A stretch of 64,000 bases of DNA from DATKBT01 sp035546295 (GTDB lineage Bacteria > Acidobacteriota > Thermoanaerobaculia > Multivoradales > Multivoraceae). The position numbers were made by a program, and so were the translations under genes. This document shows positions 25,321 through 33,869 of this stretch, in pieces (the stretch's first letter is position 1; each line of letters opens with the position of its first letter). The stretch lies in the NCBI GenBank assembly GCA_035546295.1, contig DATKBT010000111.1:1-64000 (forward strand), written 5' to 3'. The notes beneath the pieces were generated by a model that was not told the DNA's origin, ran no database searches, and saw only the letters and a list, made by a program, of their open reading frames with translations.

Positions 25321-25971
25321 ATGGCATCCAGTCTGTCCGACCGGCTCGACCGCATCCGCGAGGGTGCGGCGGGGCGCATCCCGGCCGACGCGCTGCGCGT
25401 CATGCACGCCGCCACCGAGGACCTGGAACGTTCGGGCCTGGCCCAGCGCGCGATCGGCACCGGCGACGCCGCGCCCGAGTTCGCGCTCGCCGACGCCTTC
25501 GGCGAGATGGTCTCGCTGGCCGGCCTGCGCGGCAGCGGACCGGTTGTACTCACCTTCTTCCGCGGCCACTGGTGACCGTACTGCAGCGCAGAGCTGGAGG
25601 CTCTGCACGCGGTGCTCGCGCAGATCGAGGAGCTCGGGGGGAGCCTGGTGGCGATCTCGCCGCAAACGACCGAGAAGAGCCGTGAGTTGGCCGAGAAGCG
25701 GAGACTCTCGTTCCCCCTGCTCCGCGACGAAGGAAACGTCGTCGCCGACCGATACGGGCTGCGCTTTCGCCTGTCCGCCGTGCTCGAGCAGGTCTACCGC
25801 CGGTTCGGCCTCGACCTGGAGGCTTCCAACGGAGAGGCGAGCTGGACGCTGCCCATGCCGGCCCGCTACGTCGTCGATCGGGAGGGCGTGGTCCGCTATG
25901 CGAGCGTGCATCCAGACTACACGCGGCGCCCGGAGCCCGACGAGACTCTGGAGGCCCTGCGCAACCTGTAG
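25321..25971 (+). CDS. peroxiredoxin-like (AhpC/TSA) selenoprotein, Sec at TGA 25573-25575
   Basis: A 216-aa thioredoxin-fold protein of the peroxiredoxin-like AhpC/TSA group, if the in-frame TGA at 25573-25575 is read as selenocysteine (residue 85). The sequence around it is VVLTFFRGHW-Sec-PYC (C88). Homologues have Cys in this place (RGxWCPYC), so the codon replaces the first cysteine of a CxxC redox motif. The frame continues without a break to 25971 with family-typical SLVAISPQTTEKS, SFPLLRDEGNVVADRYGLRF and ARYVVDREGVVRYA. A hairpin 12 nt after the TGA fits a bacterial SECIS. The ATG at 25321 has GGAGGAGG upstream. Predicted role: reduction of peroxides or disulfides in the cytosol. The alternative is a nonsense mutation or base error in a Cys gene, but both halves are well preserved. 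Confidence 0.85.
25588..25606 (+). promoter_or_regulatory. candidate bacterial SECIS hairpin
   Basis: A perfect 7-bp stem (GCAGAGC at 25588-25594, GCTCTGC at 25600-25606) closes a 5-base loop, TGGAG. The loop begins 20 bases after the TGA, inside the range known for bacterial SECIS elements, and has G as its second base, as SelB recognition usually requires. It lies within the coding region, as bacterial SECIS elements do. Confidence 0.65.
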
Positions 25972-26143
25972 CGGCCCCTCCCGCCTGCCGGCCGAACCGC
26001 CCCCCGACGCGACACGAGCCCCGCCGCCGGGTGGAGCGGTACCATGACCGAGCCGCGCCGCCGCACCCGAGGCGACGCCTTCTTCCCGGCATCTCGGTCG
26101 CGACGGAGGGTCGTGACGATCTTCGAACGAGGAGGCCCCCGAC

Positions 26144-27709
26144 ATGATCGCTCGCTCCCCGATGACTTCACCGCCGCGCAGGCGCCTCCGGCTCAGCCAC
26201 CCCCTGATTCAGGTCGCGCTCGCCGTCGCGGCCCTGGGCTCGTTGGCCGCGCCCGCGCCCGCCCAGGACGGCGATCGCGTCTACGACTACCACCAGCCGA
26301 CGCGTCAGCTCGTCCAACGCGGGATGCAGGCCCTGATGCTGTGCAACGGGCTGTTCGTCTCGAACCGCACGCTCGACCAGGTCTACACGCAGGAGCTCCA
26401 GTACGACTGGATGCCGGCGGTGCCGCCGGGCCAGATCGTGGTCGACGAGGCTCGGCGCGGGATCACGGTGGGGCTGCCCGGCAACGGTCCGGTTCCCGCC
26501 ATGCGTGCTGTGGAGCGCCCCGGTCTCGGCTGCGTGGTGCTCGCCCCGGACCAGGATTGGGACGACGTCGACTCGCTGCCTCGCCTGGACCTGGCGCCGG
26601 CGGCCGGGGATGTCGCGAGCAAGCCGTGGCCGGCGGGGGATCTGGTCGCCGACGAGCCGCTGCCCGCCGAGATCGACCGCGCTGCGCTCGAGGCGGCGGC
26701 GGACTGGGCTTTCGACCGTGACACCCACGGCCATCCGTCGCAGGTGACGCTGAGCCTGCTGGTCGTCCACGACGGCCGGATCGTCCACGAGCAGTACGCG
26801 CCAGGCGTCGACGCCACGACGCGCACCCGGACCTGGTCGACCGCCAAGAGCATCGCGGTGACCCTGATCGGAATGCTGGTCGACCAGGGAGATCTCGCGC
26901 TCGACGAGCCGCTGGGGTTCGAGTGGCTGCCGCGAGCTCCCCATGCCGAGGCCGATCCCCGACGGGCGATCACCCTGCGCGACACGCTCCAGATGTCGAG
27001 CGGGCTCGAGGCGGTCGACAACAGCGGCGGCTGCGAGGTCACCGGGTCCTGCCTCAGCTACTGGGGCGGCACCAGCTCGGTCGAGGGCGCGCTCTCCCGC
27101 GGCCTGGTGCGGGAGCCGGGCGTGCATTGGGACTACGAGAACTTCGACACGCTGCTCGCCGTCTACGCGATGAAGCGTGCGCTGGTGGAGGGGGGCGACG
27201 ACGCGACCTACCTCGAGTACCCGCGCAAGGCGCTGCTCGACCGGATCGGCATGCACAGCACCGTTCCGGGGGTCGACCGCTTCGGCGACTACGTGCTGTC
27301 GAGCCAGATCTACACCAACGCGCGCGATCTCGCCCGCTTCGGCCTGCTCTACCTGGATCGCGGGGTGTTCGAGGGCGAGCGGCTGATCTCGGAGGAGTGG
27401 GTCGACTTCGTGCGCACGCCGGCGCCCTCGACTCACGGCCGAGGACGCTTCTACGGCGCGCAGTTCTGGCTGCCGCCGGACGATCGTGACGACGTGCCGC
27501 CCGACGCCTACTCGACCGCCGGCAACCGGGGGCAGTACGTGGTCATCGTGCCGTCCCACGACCTGGTGATCGTGCGCCGCGGCCTCGACTGGCTGCCGGG
27601 GCGGCACGGCTTCTCGCAGTGGGACCTCACCCGGGAGGTGCTGAAGGCGTTCCCGAACCGGCCTTGGGGGTCGAAGCCGCCGATCTCGGCGTCCGCGAGC
27701 GCTCCCTGA
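26144..27709 (+). CDS. secreted class C beta-lactamase-family serine hydrolase
   Basis: A 521-aa protein with a signal peptide (about residues 1-40, cleavage after APAQ). The serine-hydrolase domain spans about 185-515. The S-x-x-K motif is S232-TAK-K235 in TRTWSTAKSIAVTLIG, the Y-x-N motif is in HWDYENFDTLL, and the third box is replaced by TAGNRGQYVVIVP, as in many esterase-type members. Residues 40-180 form an N-terminal domain of unknown role, present in related secreted hydrolases. Such proteins are usually esterases or D-amino peptidases, not resistance enzymes. The ATG at 26144 follows GAGGAGG. It is the last gene of a plus-strand run, converging on the TauE gene. Confidence 0.9.
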   Translation: MIARSPMTSPPRRRLRLSHPLIQVALAVAALGSLAAPAPAQDGDRVYDYHQPTRQLVQRGMQALMLCNGLFVSNRTLDQVYTQELQYDWMPAVPPGQIVVDEARRGITVGLPGNGPVPAMRAVERPGLGCVVLAPDQDWDDVDSLPRLDLAPAAGDVASKPWPAGDLVADEPLPAEIDRAALEAAADWAFDRDTHGHPSQVTLSLLVVHDGRIVHEQYAPGVDATTRTRTWSTAKSIAVTLIGMLVDQGDLALDEPLGFEWLPRAPHAEADPRRAITLRDTLQMSSGLEAVDNSGGCEVTGSCLSYWGGTSSVEGALSRGLVREPGVHWDYENFDTLLAVYAMKRALVEGGDDATYLEYPRKALLDRIGMHSTVPGVDRFGDYVLSSQIYTNARDLARFGLLYLDRGVFEGERLISEEWVDFVRTPAPSTHGRGRFYGAQFWLPPDDRDDVPPDAYSTAGNRGQYVVIVPSHDLVIVRRGLDWLPGRHGFSQWDLTREVLKAFPNRPWGSKPPISASASAP

Positions 27710-27793
27710 GACGAATCACGGTGGCGGAGGCCAGCGGGCGCGCGGGAGGGTCCCGCGGACCGGTTCCGGCGCGCGCGCGCCGGACGCAGGGTC

Positions 27794-28498
27794 TCAGAGA
27801 AGCGCCCGGGCTCCCCGAATCAGCACCCAGGACGCCGCGGCTCCCGAAATGGCCAGGATCGCGGGTTGCAGGCGTCCGCGGTCGATCCAGCCGTGGCTGA
27901 AGCGGGACGCGAGGAAGCCGACGAGCACGGGCGGGACGAGCTGGAGCGCCCGCACGACTCCGGCGCGATCGAGGCCGCCGAAGGCGGCCAGCGTGAGCAG
28001 CGAGATGCCGGTGCCGGCCAGGAAGAAGAGCGAGAGCGTGGCGCGCACCGTCGGCCCCTTCTCCCGTTGCAGCACGAGCGCCATCGGCGGTCCGCCCACC
28101 GCGGCGGCGGTGCCGCTGATGCCGGAGAGGAACCCGGCGCCGACCAGGTGCCGGCGGGTCGGGCGGAGGTCCCAACGGCCGGCGCTGAGCAGGACGCAGC
28201 CGAGGACGATTCCACCGATCGCGAGATCGAGCCAGGCGGCGGCCGCCAGCGAGACGAGCGCAGCGCCGATCAGGCTACCGGGGACGCGCCCGAGGAGCGC
28301 CCAACCGATGGTGGGACCCACGATCGCGTGTCTCTCGCGCACTGCCATCAACGAGCCCAGGAACATCGCGCCGAACAGGAGCGGTCCCGGCACGTAGGCC
28401 GGGTCGAGGAGGGCCAGCAATGGGGCCGCGAACAGGCCGAGGCCGATGCCCACCGATCCCTGCAGCCAGGCGCCGACGAGGACGATCGCGAGCACCAT
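27794..28498 (-). CDS. TauE/SafE-family membrane permease
   Basis: A 234-aa membrane protein with about seven or eight hydrophobic helices. The N-terminal repeat has the Gly-rich motif VGAWLQGSVGIGLGLFAAPLLALLDP, and the second has VGAGFLSGISGTAAAVGGPPMALVL, both typical of TauE/SafE (DUF81) sulfite- or organic-anion exporters. The ATG is at 28496-28498. In the same frame the family-like LLDPHLW runs directly upstream, so a non-ATG start a little earlier is possible, though no GTG or TTG is present close by. The transported anion is unknown. Confidence 0.9.
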   Translation of the reverse strand: MVLAIVLVGAWLQGSVGIGLGLFAAPLLALLDPAYVPGPLLFGAMFLGSLMAVRERHAIVGPTIGWALLGRVPGSLIGAALVSLAAAAWLDLAIGGIVLGCVLLSAGRWDLRPTRRHLVGAGFLSGISGTAAAVGGPPMALVLQREKGPTVRATLSLFFLAGTGISLLTLAAFGGLDRAGVVRALQLVPPVLVGFLASRFSHGWIDRGRLQPAILAISGAAASWVLIRGARALL

Positions 28499-28727
28499 CC
28501 ACAGGTGCGGGTCGAGGAGGGTCTGGAGGATCGAGCGATCTCCCGGCAGGGGCGGGAGGGTATCTCAGCTTCGGGCGCGCCGGCCGCCGAGGCTTCGTCG
28601 CCACGGGCGAGATCCCCGCAGCCCGGACGGTCCATCGGGACCGGGCGACTCGCGCCCGGCGCCGGCAGGCGCGGAGGGAGCGTCTCGCGCTGTGGCGGCT
28701 GGGAAGGTCCGGGGCCGGGCGATCGCC

Positions 28728-29138
28728 TCAGGACCTCGACCGGGGGACGAGCACCATCTGGGTCTGGGTGACCAGCGCGACGAGCTCGTCGCCGTCCAGG
28801 ATGCGCGTCTGCCAGACCATCGTGGTGCCGCCTCTGTGGATGGGCGTGGTCTCGCCGCGCAGGGTGGCGCCGGCGCGCCCCGCGCGCAGGAAGTTGGTTT
28901 TCGACTCGAGCGTCGTGGTGGTGGCTCCGTGCGGCAGGTTGAGCACGGTCGCCACCGCGCCGAGGGTATCGGCGAACGCCATCAGCGCGCCGCCGTGGGC
29001 GATGCCGGGCACGGTGCACAGGTCGTCGCGGATCGGAAGCTCGCCCTCGACGCGCTCCGTGTCCGCACGGGTCAGCCGGAGGCCGAGATTCTCTGGAAAG
29101 AGACCGGCGAAGCGCTGCTGGATCTGATCGATGTCCAT
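28728..29138 (-). CDS. PaaI-family hotdog-fold thioesterase
   Basis: A 136-aa hotdog thioesterase of the PaaI/YdiI type. The central helix has the hallmark PGIAHGGALMAFADTLGAVA, with the usual Asp for catalysis in this place, followed by TTTLESKTNFLRAGRAGATL and a C-terminal strand. It probably hydrolyses acyl-CoA esters; the substrate is not predictable. The ATG at 29136-29138 is preceded by AGGAG, which is formed at the edge of the palindromic repeat at 29149-29184. The next gene downstream on the strand, the TauE permease, is 230 bp away, so no tight operon. Confidence 0.88.
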   Translation of the reverse strand: MDIDQIQQRFAGLFPENLGLRLTRADTERVEGELPIRDDLCTVPGIAHGGALMAFADTLGAVATVLNLPHGATTTTLESKTNFLRAGRAGATLRGETTPIHRGGTTMVWQTRILDGDELVALVTQTQMVLVPRSRS

Positions 29139-29148
29139 GCGTCGTCTC

Positions 29149-29184
29149 CTAGCAGCCCGCGGGAGTTCTACCACGGGCTGCTAG
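29149..29184. repeat. 36-bp palindrome related to the inverted-repeat element ends
   Basis: Perfect 11-bp arms (CTAGCAGCCCG at 29149-29159, CGGGCTGCTAG at 29174-29184) flank a 14-base spacer. The right arm plus spacer reads, inwards, TAGCAGCCCGTGGTAGAACT, close to the ends of the 416-bp element at 13130. It may be a minimal copy or a scar left by excision. It lies 10 bp upstream of the thioesterase start codon and may affect its expression. Confidence 0.7.
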
Positions 29185-29264
29185 AGCCCTCCTCGTCCCG
29201 CGCGGCGCGGTCCGAGCTGCGGGCCGCGCGCACGGCGGACTTCCGTCCGATCCCGGCGGGCAGC

Positions 29265-30515
29265 TCACGGCACTTCTACCACGGCTCGGTCCTCCGCGGG
29301 TGCACAGTGCACCGACCGCTCGATGCGCGCGAGTCCGGCGTCGACCACCAGGCCGGCGCGTGGATCCGCGAACACCCGGTCCCGCGTGGGCGCACCGCCC
29401 GGGCGCAGGAAGCCCGCGAGGTCCTGGGCGATCGCGTCGGGGATGGCCCAATTGAAGTTGTGGGCGAGGTCGAAGCCGGGGGACCCGTCGGTGGGCAGCG
29501 GCAGCCGTCCGTACTCCTTCCAGGTCCAGGAGCTCTCGCACGGCAGCTCGGCACGGTCGAGGGCGGTTCTCAGCTCGACCTGGTCGGCTTCGGTGAAGAG
29601 CCGATCCTGCGTGGCGAACAACACCAGGACGGGCGCCGAGATGGCGCCCAGGCGCTCCCGGTTGTCGAAGCTTCGCAGCGCCCGCGGCACGCCGATCCAC
29701 GTGCCGAGCGGGATCCGCATGGTCTCGGGGATGATGGCCGCAATCAGTCCCGGGTCGGCGGCGGGCTCGACCACCCAGTCGACCCAGTTGTCGTGCATCC
29801 AACGCTCCATCTCCGGGTGGAGGTCGAGCGGCGTCTCGGCGTAGAGCTCGTTCGGGAACGCGAGCCCGCGCTCCTCCGCGAGCTTGCGCCACTCGACCTC
29901 GACCAGCTCGAGCATGAAGTCGAGGGTCGGGTGGCCGGCGGTGCGCACCGCGGTGGCGATCAGGACCACGCGATCCACTCGCTGCGGAGCCGTGATCGCG
30001 AGCTCCTGGGCGACCATGCTGCGCAGCGAGTGGCCGACCACGTGAGCGCGCTCGATGCCGAGCCGGTCGAGGAAGCCGACGGCGTCGGCGGCCAGCTCGG
30101 CGAGCGTGAAGCACTGCTCGGGCGCGGGCGCGCAGCGCGCTGGATCGGGCAGAGCGGAGGCGCCATGGCCGCGCAGGTCGTAGGCGATCAGCCGCAGGTC
30201 GGGACGCCGCGCCGCGAGCGCGCGCATCGTGCCGTCGAAGGAGCGCACGGTGTCCGTATAGCCGTGCAGGAAGAGCACCGGCTCGCCCTGCGGGTCGCCG
30301 AGCTCGATCGAGGCCAGCTCCATGCCGTTCGGCAGCACGACCCGGCGCCCGGTCGGGTCGGTCACGGCCGCACGCAGCGAGGTCGGCTCGGCGGCGGCAG
30401 GCTCGACGATGACGGAGTCGCGGGCGGGCCCGGCGCAGGCGACCAGCATCGACAGGAGGGTGGGGGGGAGGAGGCAGGAGACGACGGAACGAAGAACGAC
30501 CGGAGTGTGGAACAT
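29265..30515 (-). CDS. alpha/beta-hydrolase lipoprotein with atypical nucleophile elbow
   Basis: A 416-aa hydrolase with a lipobox (LVAC, C27). The fold is clear: VLFLHGYTDTVRSFDG (oxyanion HG, residues 84-85), IAYDLRGHGAS, and the elbow VVGHSLRSMVAQ with S163. The fifth position of the G-x-S-x-G elbow is Arg (R165), not the usual Gly, which could hinder the tight turn. A candidate acid residue is in LFATQDRLFTEAD, and His in FDLAHNFNWA. Closest in pattern to haloperoxidase/epoxide hydrolase-like enzymes; substrate unknown. The ATG is at 30513-30515 and the open frame upstream is a shadow. Divergent from the S9 peptidase gene. Confidence 0.85.
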   Translation of the reverse strand: MFHTPVVLRSVVSCLLPPTLLSMLVACAGPARDSVIVEPAAAEPTSLRAAVTDPTGRRVVLPNGMELASIELGDPQGEPVLFLHGYTDTVRSFDGTMRALAARRPDLRLIAYDLRGHGASALPDPARCAPAPEQCFTLAELAADAVGFLDRLGIERAHVVGHSLRSMVAQELAITAPQRVDRVVLIATAVRTAGHPTLDFMLELVEVEWRKLAEERGLAFPNELYAETPLDLHPEMERWMHDNWVDWVVEPAADPGLIAAIIPETMRIPLGTWIGVPRALRSFDNRERLGAISAPVLVLFATQDRLFTEADQVELRTALDRAELPCESSWTWKEYGRLPLPTDGSPGFDLAHNFNWAIPDAIAQDLAGFLRPGGAPTRDRVFADPRAGLVVDAGLARIERSVHCAPAEDRAVVEVP

Positions 30516-30781
30516 GACTGTCTCTCGAGGAAGGTGTGGATCGGCGAAGGCCCGGCCCGCGGCCGACGGCGTGACGGATCGCCCGGGCGCCGGCTTTCCA
30601 GAAGGTCGGGGGCGCCATCCCACAACAACGTCGAATCCGCTCGCGGCCCGCCATCTCGGCTCGCGGAGCGCTCGTCGCGGCGCCGGCAGGAAGGGGCGTT
30701 CTAGAATCATCCTTCGATTCACGGCGGCTCGCGACCCCCTCGGCGCACGGCGCGCCGCAGGCTCGCGGCGAGGAGCTCCCG

Positions 30782-32893
30782 ATGAGTAGTTCGTCTCCAG
30801 CCTCTTCCCTCCTGCTCGGCACGGTCCTCCTCACGGGAACGTGGTGTTTCGTGGTGGTCGCGCCGGGAGGCGCCGCGGCGCCCGCCACCGAGCCCGCCGA
30901 CGCCGCCGACGCTGCGACCTGGTCGCCGGAGCTCCAGATGCGCTTTCGCGAGGTGCTTTCGACCGCGATCTCGCCCGCCGGCGGGCGGATCGCCTTCGTC
31001 GTCCGCGAGCCCGTGATGGAGGGCGAGACGTCGGAGTACCGCGAGCAGGTCTGGCTGGCACGCGCCGACGGCTCCGACGTGCGCCAGCTCACCTGGCGCG
31101 AGGAATCGAGCACCTCGCCCGCGTTCTCGCCCGACGGGCGCACCCTCGCCTTCCTCTCGAAGATGGCGGGTGGCGGCGGCAACGGCGGCAACGACGACGA
31201 CGGCCCGAAGAATCAGGTGTGGGCGATGCCGCTCGACGGCGGCGAGGCGCACCCGGTCACGACCGCCCAGACCGGCGTCTCCGCCTTCGCGATCTCGCCC
31301 GACGGCAAACGCCTCGCCTACCTCGCTGTCGATCCGGAGAGTGAGGAGGAGAAGACGGCCAAGGAGGAGAAGCGCTTCGTCGAGGTGGTCGACTCCGATT
31401 TCGAGCTGGCCCGGCTGTGGATCGCGCCGTTCGACCCGAGCGCGGCGACGCCCCCCGAGGCGAAGCAGCTCGGCGCCGAGGACGCGGTCCACCTCACCGA
31501 CCTGGAATGGTCACCCGACGGCGCGTCGATCGTCATCGGCCATCAGCCCGATCCGCGCCTGAACACGTCCATGATCTCGGGCGATCTCTCGGTGGTCGAC
31601 GTTGCCACCGGATTCCGGCGTGCGCTGGTCGAGCGGCCGGGCGTCGACGGGCAGCCCCGCTGGTCGTCCGACGGCCGGAGCATCGCCTTCGTCTCGCACG
31701 GCGGCACGGTCGAGCGCGTCGGTCTCGGAGACGTGTTCATGGTCGACGCCGGCGGCGGCGCCCCGCGTGCGCTCGCGCACACCCCCGACCGCAACGCATC
31801 GCTCGTCGGCTGGACGTCTTCGGGGGAGCTCCTCGTCGCCGAGTCGTGGCGCACCGAGCGCGGGCTGTTCCTGCTCCCGGCCGACGGCTCGCCCGCGCGG
31901 CGCGTCGACGACGGCGGGAGCGTCCTCGGCTCGCCGTCGCTCGCGAAGGAGACCGGGGTCGTCGCCTTCGTGCGCGAGGACACCGAGTCTCCGGAGGACG
32001 TGTTTGTCGCCCCTCTCGATGGCTTCACGCCGCGCCGGCTCAGCGATCTCCACGCCGAACTCCCGCGGCCGCAGATGGGACGCACCGAGAAGCTCTCCTG
32101 GCGCTCGGCCGACGGCGCCGAGATCGAGGGATTGCTCACCTACCCGATCGGCCATCGGCCCGGCGAGCGGGTGCCCCTGGTGCTCGACATCCACGGCGGC
32201 CCGGCCGGCGTCTTCAGCGAAGGCTTCACGGGGGCGCCCGCGATCTACATGCTGCAGACGTTCGCGCAGCGGGGCTACGCGATCCTGCGCCCGAACCCGC
32301 GAGGCTCGACTGGCTACGGCAAAGACTTCCGCTACGCCAACGTGCGCGACTGGTGCCTCGGCGACTACGACGACGTGATCAGCGGCGTCGACGCCGTCAT
32401 CGAGCGCGGCGTCGCGGATCCCGAACGCCTGTTCGTGATGGGCTGGAGCTACGGCGGCTACATGACGAGCTGCGTGGTCAGCCGCACCGACCGCTTCCGC
32501 GCCGCCAGCATGGGCGCCGGGCTCCCGAATCTGGTGAGCATGGTCCACACCACCGACATCCCCGACTACCTGGTGGCGCACCAGGGGGGCAAGGAGCTGT
32601 GGGAGGACTACGAGTCCTACATGCGCCATTCGGCGATGTTCAAGCTCGGCGAGATCGTCACCCCGACCCAGATCCTCCACGGCGAGAACGACCTCCGCGT
32701 CCCCTTCGGCCAGGGGCAGGAGTTCTACGTGGCGCTCCAGCGCAAGGGCGTACCGACCGAGATGGCCGTGTACCCGCGCACTCCCCACGGGCCGCGCGAG
32801 CCGAAGCTGCTGATGGACGTGACGCCCCGAATCCTGGCTTGGTTCGAGCGGTTCATGCCGGCCGACAGCACCGACTCGACCGCCGGGCGCTGA
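30782..32893 (+). CDS. S9-family prolyl oligopeptidase / dipeptidyl aminopeptidase
   Basis: A 703-aa secreted peptidase with a signal-like N-terminus (about residues 1-38). The propeller domain (about 40-430) contains WD40/TolB-like blades: SPDGRTLAFLSK, SPDGKRLAYLAVD, SSDGRSIAFVS. The C-terminal alpha/beta-hydrolase domain has the S9 triad S556 (GWSYGGYM), D637 (GENDLRVP) and H669 (RTPHGPRE). It probably removes dipeptides or cleaves small peptides in the periplasm. An insert (GGGGNGGNDDDGPKN) in the propeller is flexible. The ATG at 30782 has GAGGAG upstream. It is followed by a 423-bp gap, then an ADOP remnant. Confidence 0.95.
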   Translation: MSSSSPASSLLLGTVLLTGTWCFVVVAPGGAAAPATEPADAADAATWSPELQMRFREVLSTAISPAGGRIAFVVREPVMEGETSEYREQVWLARADGSDVRQLTWREESSTSPAFSPDGRTLAFLSKMAGGGGNGGNDDDGPKNQVWAMPLDGGEAHPVTTAQTGVSAFAISPDGKRLAYLAVDPESEEEKTAKEEKRFVEVVDSDFELARLWIAPFDPSAATPPEAKQLGAEDAVHLTDLEWSPDGASIVIGHQPDPRLNTSMISGDLSVVDVATGFRRALVERPGVDGQPRWSSDGRSIAFVSHGGTVERVGLGDVFMVDAGGGAPRALAHTPDRNASLVGWTSSGELLVAESWRTERGLFLLPADGSPARRVDDGGSVLGSPSLAKETGVVAFVREDTESPEDVFVAPLDGFTPRRLSDLHAELPRPQMGRTEKLSWRSADGAEIEGLLTYPIGHRPGERVPLVLDIHGGPAGVFSEGFTGAPAIYMLQTFAQRGYAILRPNPRGSTGYGKDFRYANVRDWCLGDYDDVISGVDAVIERGVADPERLFVMGWSYGGYMTSCVVSRTDRFRAASMGAGLPNLVSMVHTTDIPDYLVAHQGGKELWEDYESYMRHSAMFKLGEIVTPTQILHGENDLRVPFGQGQEFYVALQRKGVPTEMAVYPRTPHGPREPKLLMDVTPRILAWFERFMPADSTDSTAGR

Positions 32894-33316
32894 CGCTTCG
32901 AGCGCGGCGGCGGGGTCGATCCCCGGTCGTCCGCCCGAACGCCTGGGTCCGAGCGTGAGCCGATCGAGGCGCGGGGATCGCGAGGAAGATCGCACCCGAG
33001 AGCTCACCTAGACCGCGGTGGACGGCGCGCGACGATAGATCGCCTGTGACCGACACGGACGCACGGGCCAAGGTTCCTTCGGGAGAACCCTCGGGCCGAT
33101 TCCGGAACGGCGATGATGGTTGTGGTGCGGTGCGCGCCACGACGCACCAGCGGCGAGAGCTTCCTCGGGCTCCCTTGAGAGTCCCGGCAGCAACCTGCTC
33201 TGGCCGGCTGCCGTAGAGGGGAAGAGCGCCGACCGGAGAGAGCGTGTCCCCGGGTTGCTTCCCACTTCGACCGGTCTCGAGCCGCGATTGCCATCCGACC
33301 GACGAGGGCATGTCTC
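32894..33316. other. 423-bp intergenic region, nothing recognised
   Basis: This lies between the S9 peptidase stop and the ADOP remnant. I see no repeat, hairpin or coding signal in it; open frames here follow GC composition. It probably held the promoter of the formerly complete ADOP gene. Confidence 0.4.
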
Positions 33317-33680
33317 ATGGATCTGCTCCCCCGCGATGTCCGCCTCGCCCTGCGCTGGCTGGCGCGAAACCCCGGCTTCACCCTGGTCGCCACCACGACC
33401 CTGGCGCTGTGTATCGGCGCGACCACCGTCTTGTTCAGCGTGGTCAGCTCGGTGCTGCTCGCGCCGCCGGCGCATGTCGAGGAGCCGAGCGAGCTGGTCC
33501 AGATCTACACCTCGGACTACAGTGGTCCGCTCTACGGCGCCTCCTCGTTGCCCGACCTCGAGGAGTTCCGCGCGCAGGCGCCGGCGCTCGAGGACGTCGC
33601 CGGGATCTCGCCGGCGACCGCCAGCCTGGTCTTGGACCCAGAGCAGCGAGTAGCGGTCCTCGGCTTCGTGTCGTCCTCAC
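33317..33680 (+). pseudogene. 5' fragment of an ADOP permease gene
   Basis: About 120 codons match the start of ADOP permeases: MDLLPRDVRLALRWLARNPG, the first TM (FTLVATTTLALCIGATTVLF) and the beginning of the periplasmic loop up to VLDPEQRVAVLGFVSS. After about 33675 the sequence is unrelated, so nearly 700 residues are missing. The frame happens to stay open for a long way, but what follows is Arg/Pro-rich shadow sequence overlapping the next gene. The ATG and its upstream region look intact, so the fragment could still be expressed as a single-TM peptide. A REP-like hairpin (33723-33770) lies just downstream of the break. Confidence 0.75.
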
Positions 33681-33722
33681 GGCGTTGCCGGGTCGTTCCG
33701 GCACCGCCGCCGGGCGAGGCAC

Positions 33723-33770
33723 GAGATGGGGGACAGGCGTCTCCGGGTTCCGTACCTGTCCTGCGATCTC
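33723..33770. repeat. REP-like inverted repeat at the ADOP breakpoint
   Basis: Nested arms GAGAT (33723-33727) and GGACAGG (33731-33737) pair with CCTGTCC (33755-33761) and ATCTC (33766-33770). GGGACAGG-type hairpins resemble repeats mobilised by REP-associated tyrosine transposases. Only this one copy is in the window, so the assignment is tentative. Confidence 0.4.
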
Positions 33771-33869
33771 TGCCTTCCCCGATACCTGCCGGTGACGAAG
33801 CGGCGGTCGGCGTGAGCTTCGGAAGTCGTGCGAGCGCGCAACCTGCCGCGTCCGCTACGATGCCGCTCC

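Noticed and set aside
25573..25575. Gene split into two fragments by a nonsense codon (pseudogene reading)
   Set aside because: The stop is TGA exactly at a redox Cys position, both halves keep family motifs and there is a SECIS-like hairpin, so selenocysteine is the simpler reading. A sequencing error cannot be excluded without reads.
26144..27709. Antibiotic-resistance beta-lactamase
   Set aside because: Motifs fit the broad serine-hydrolase family with a non-KTG third box and an extra domain; no basis for a resistance claim.
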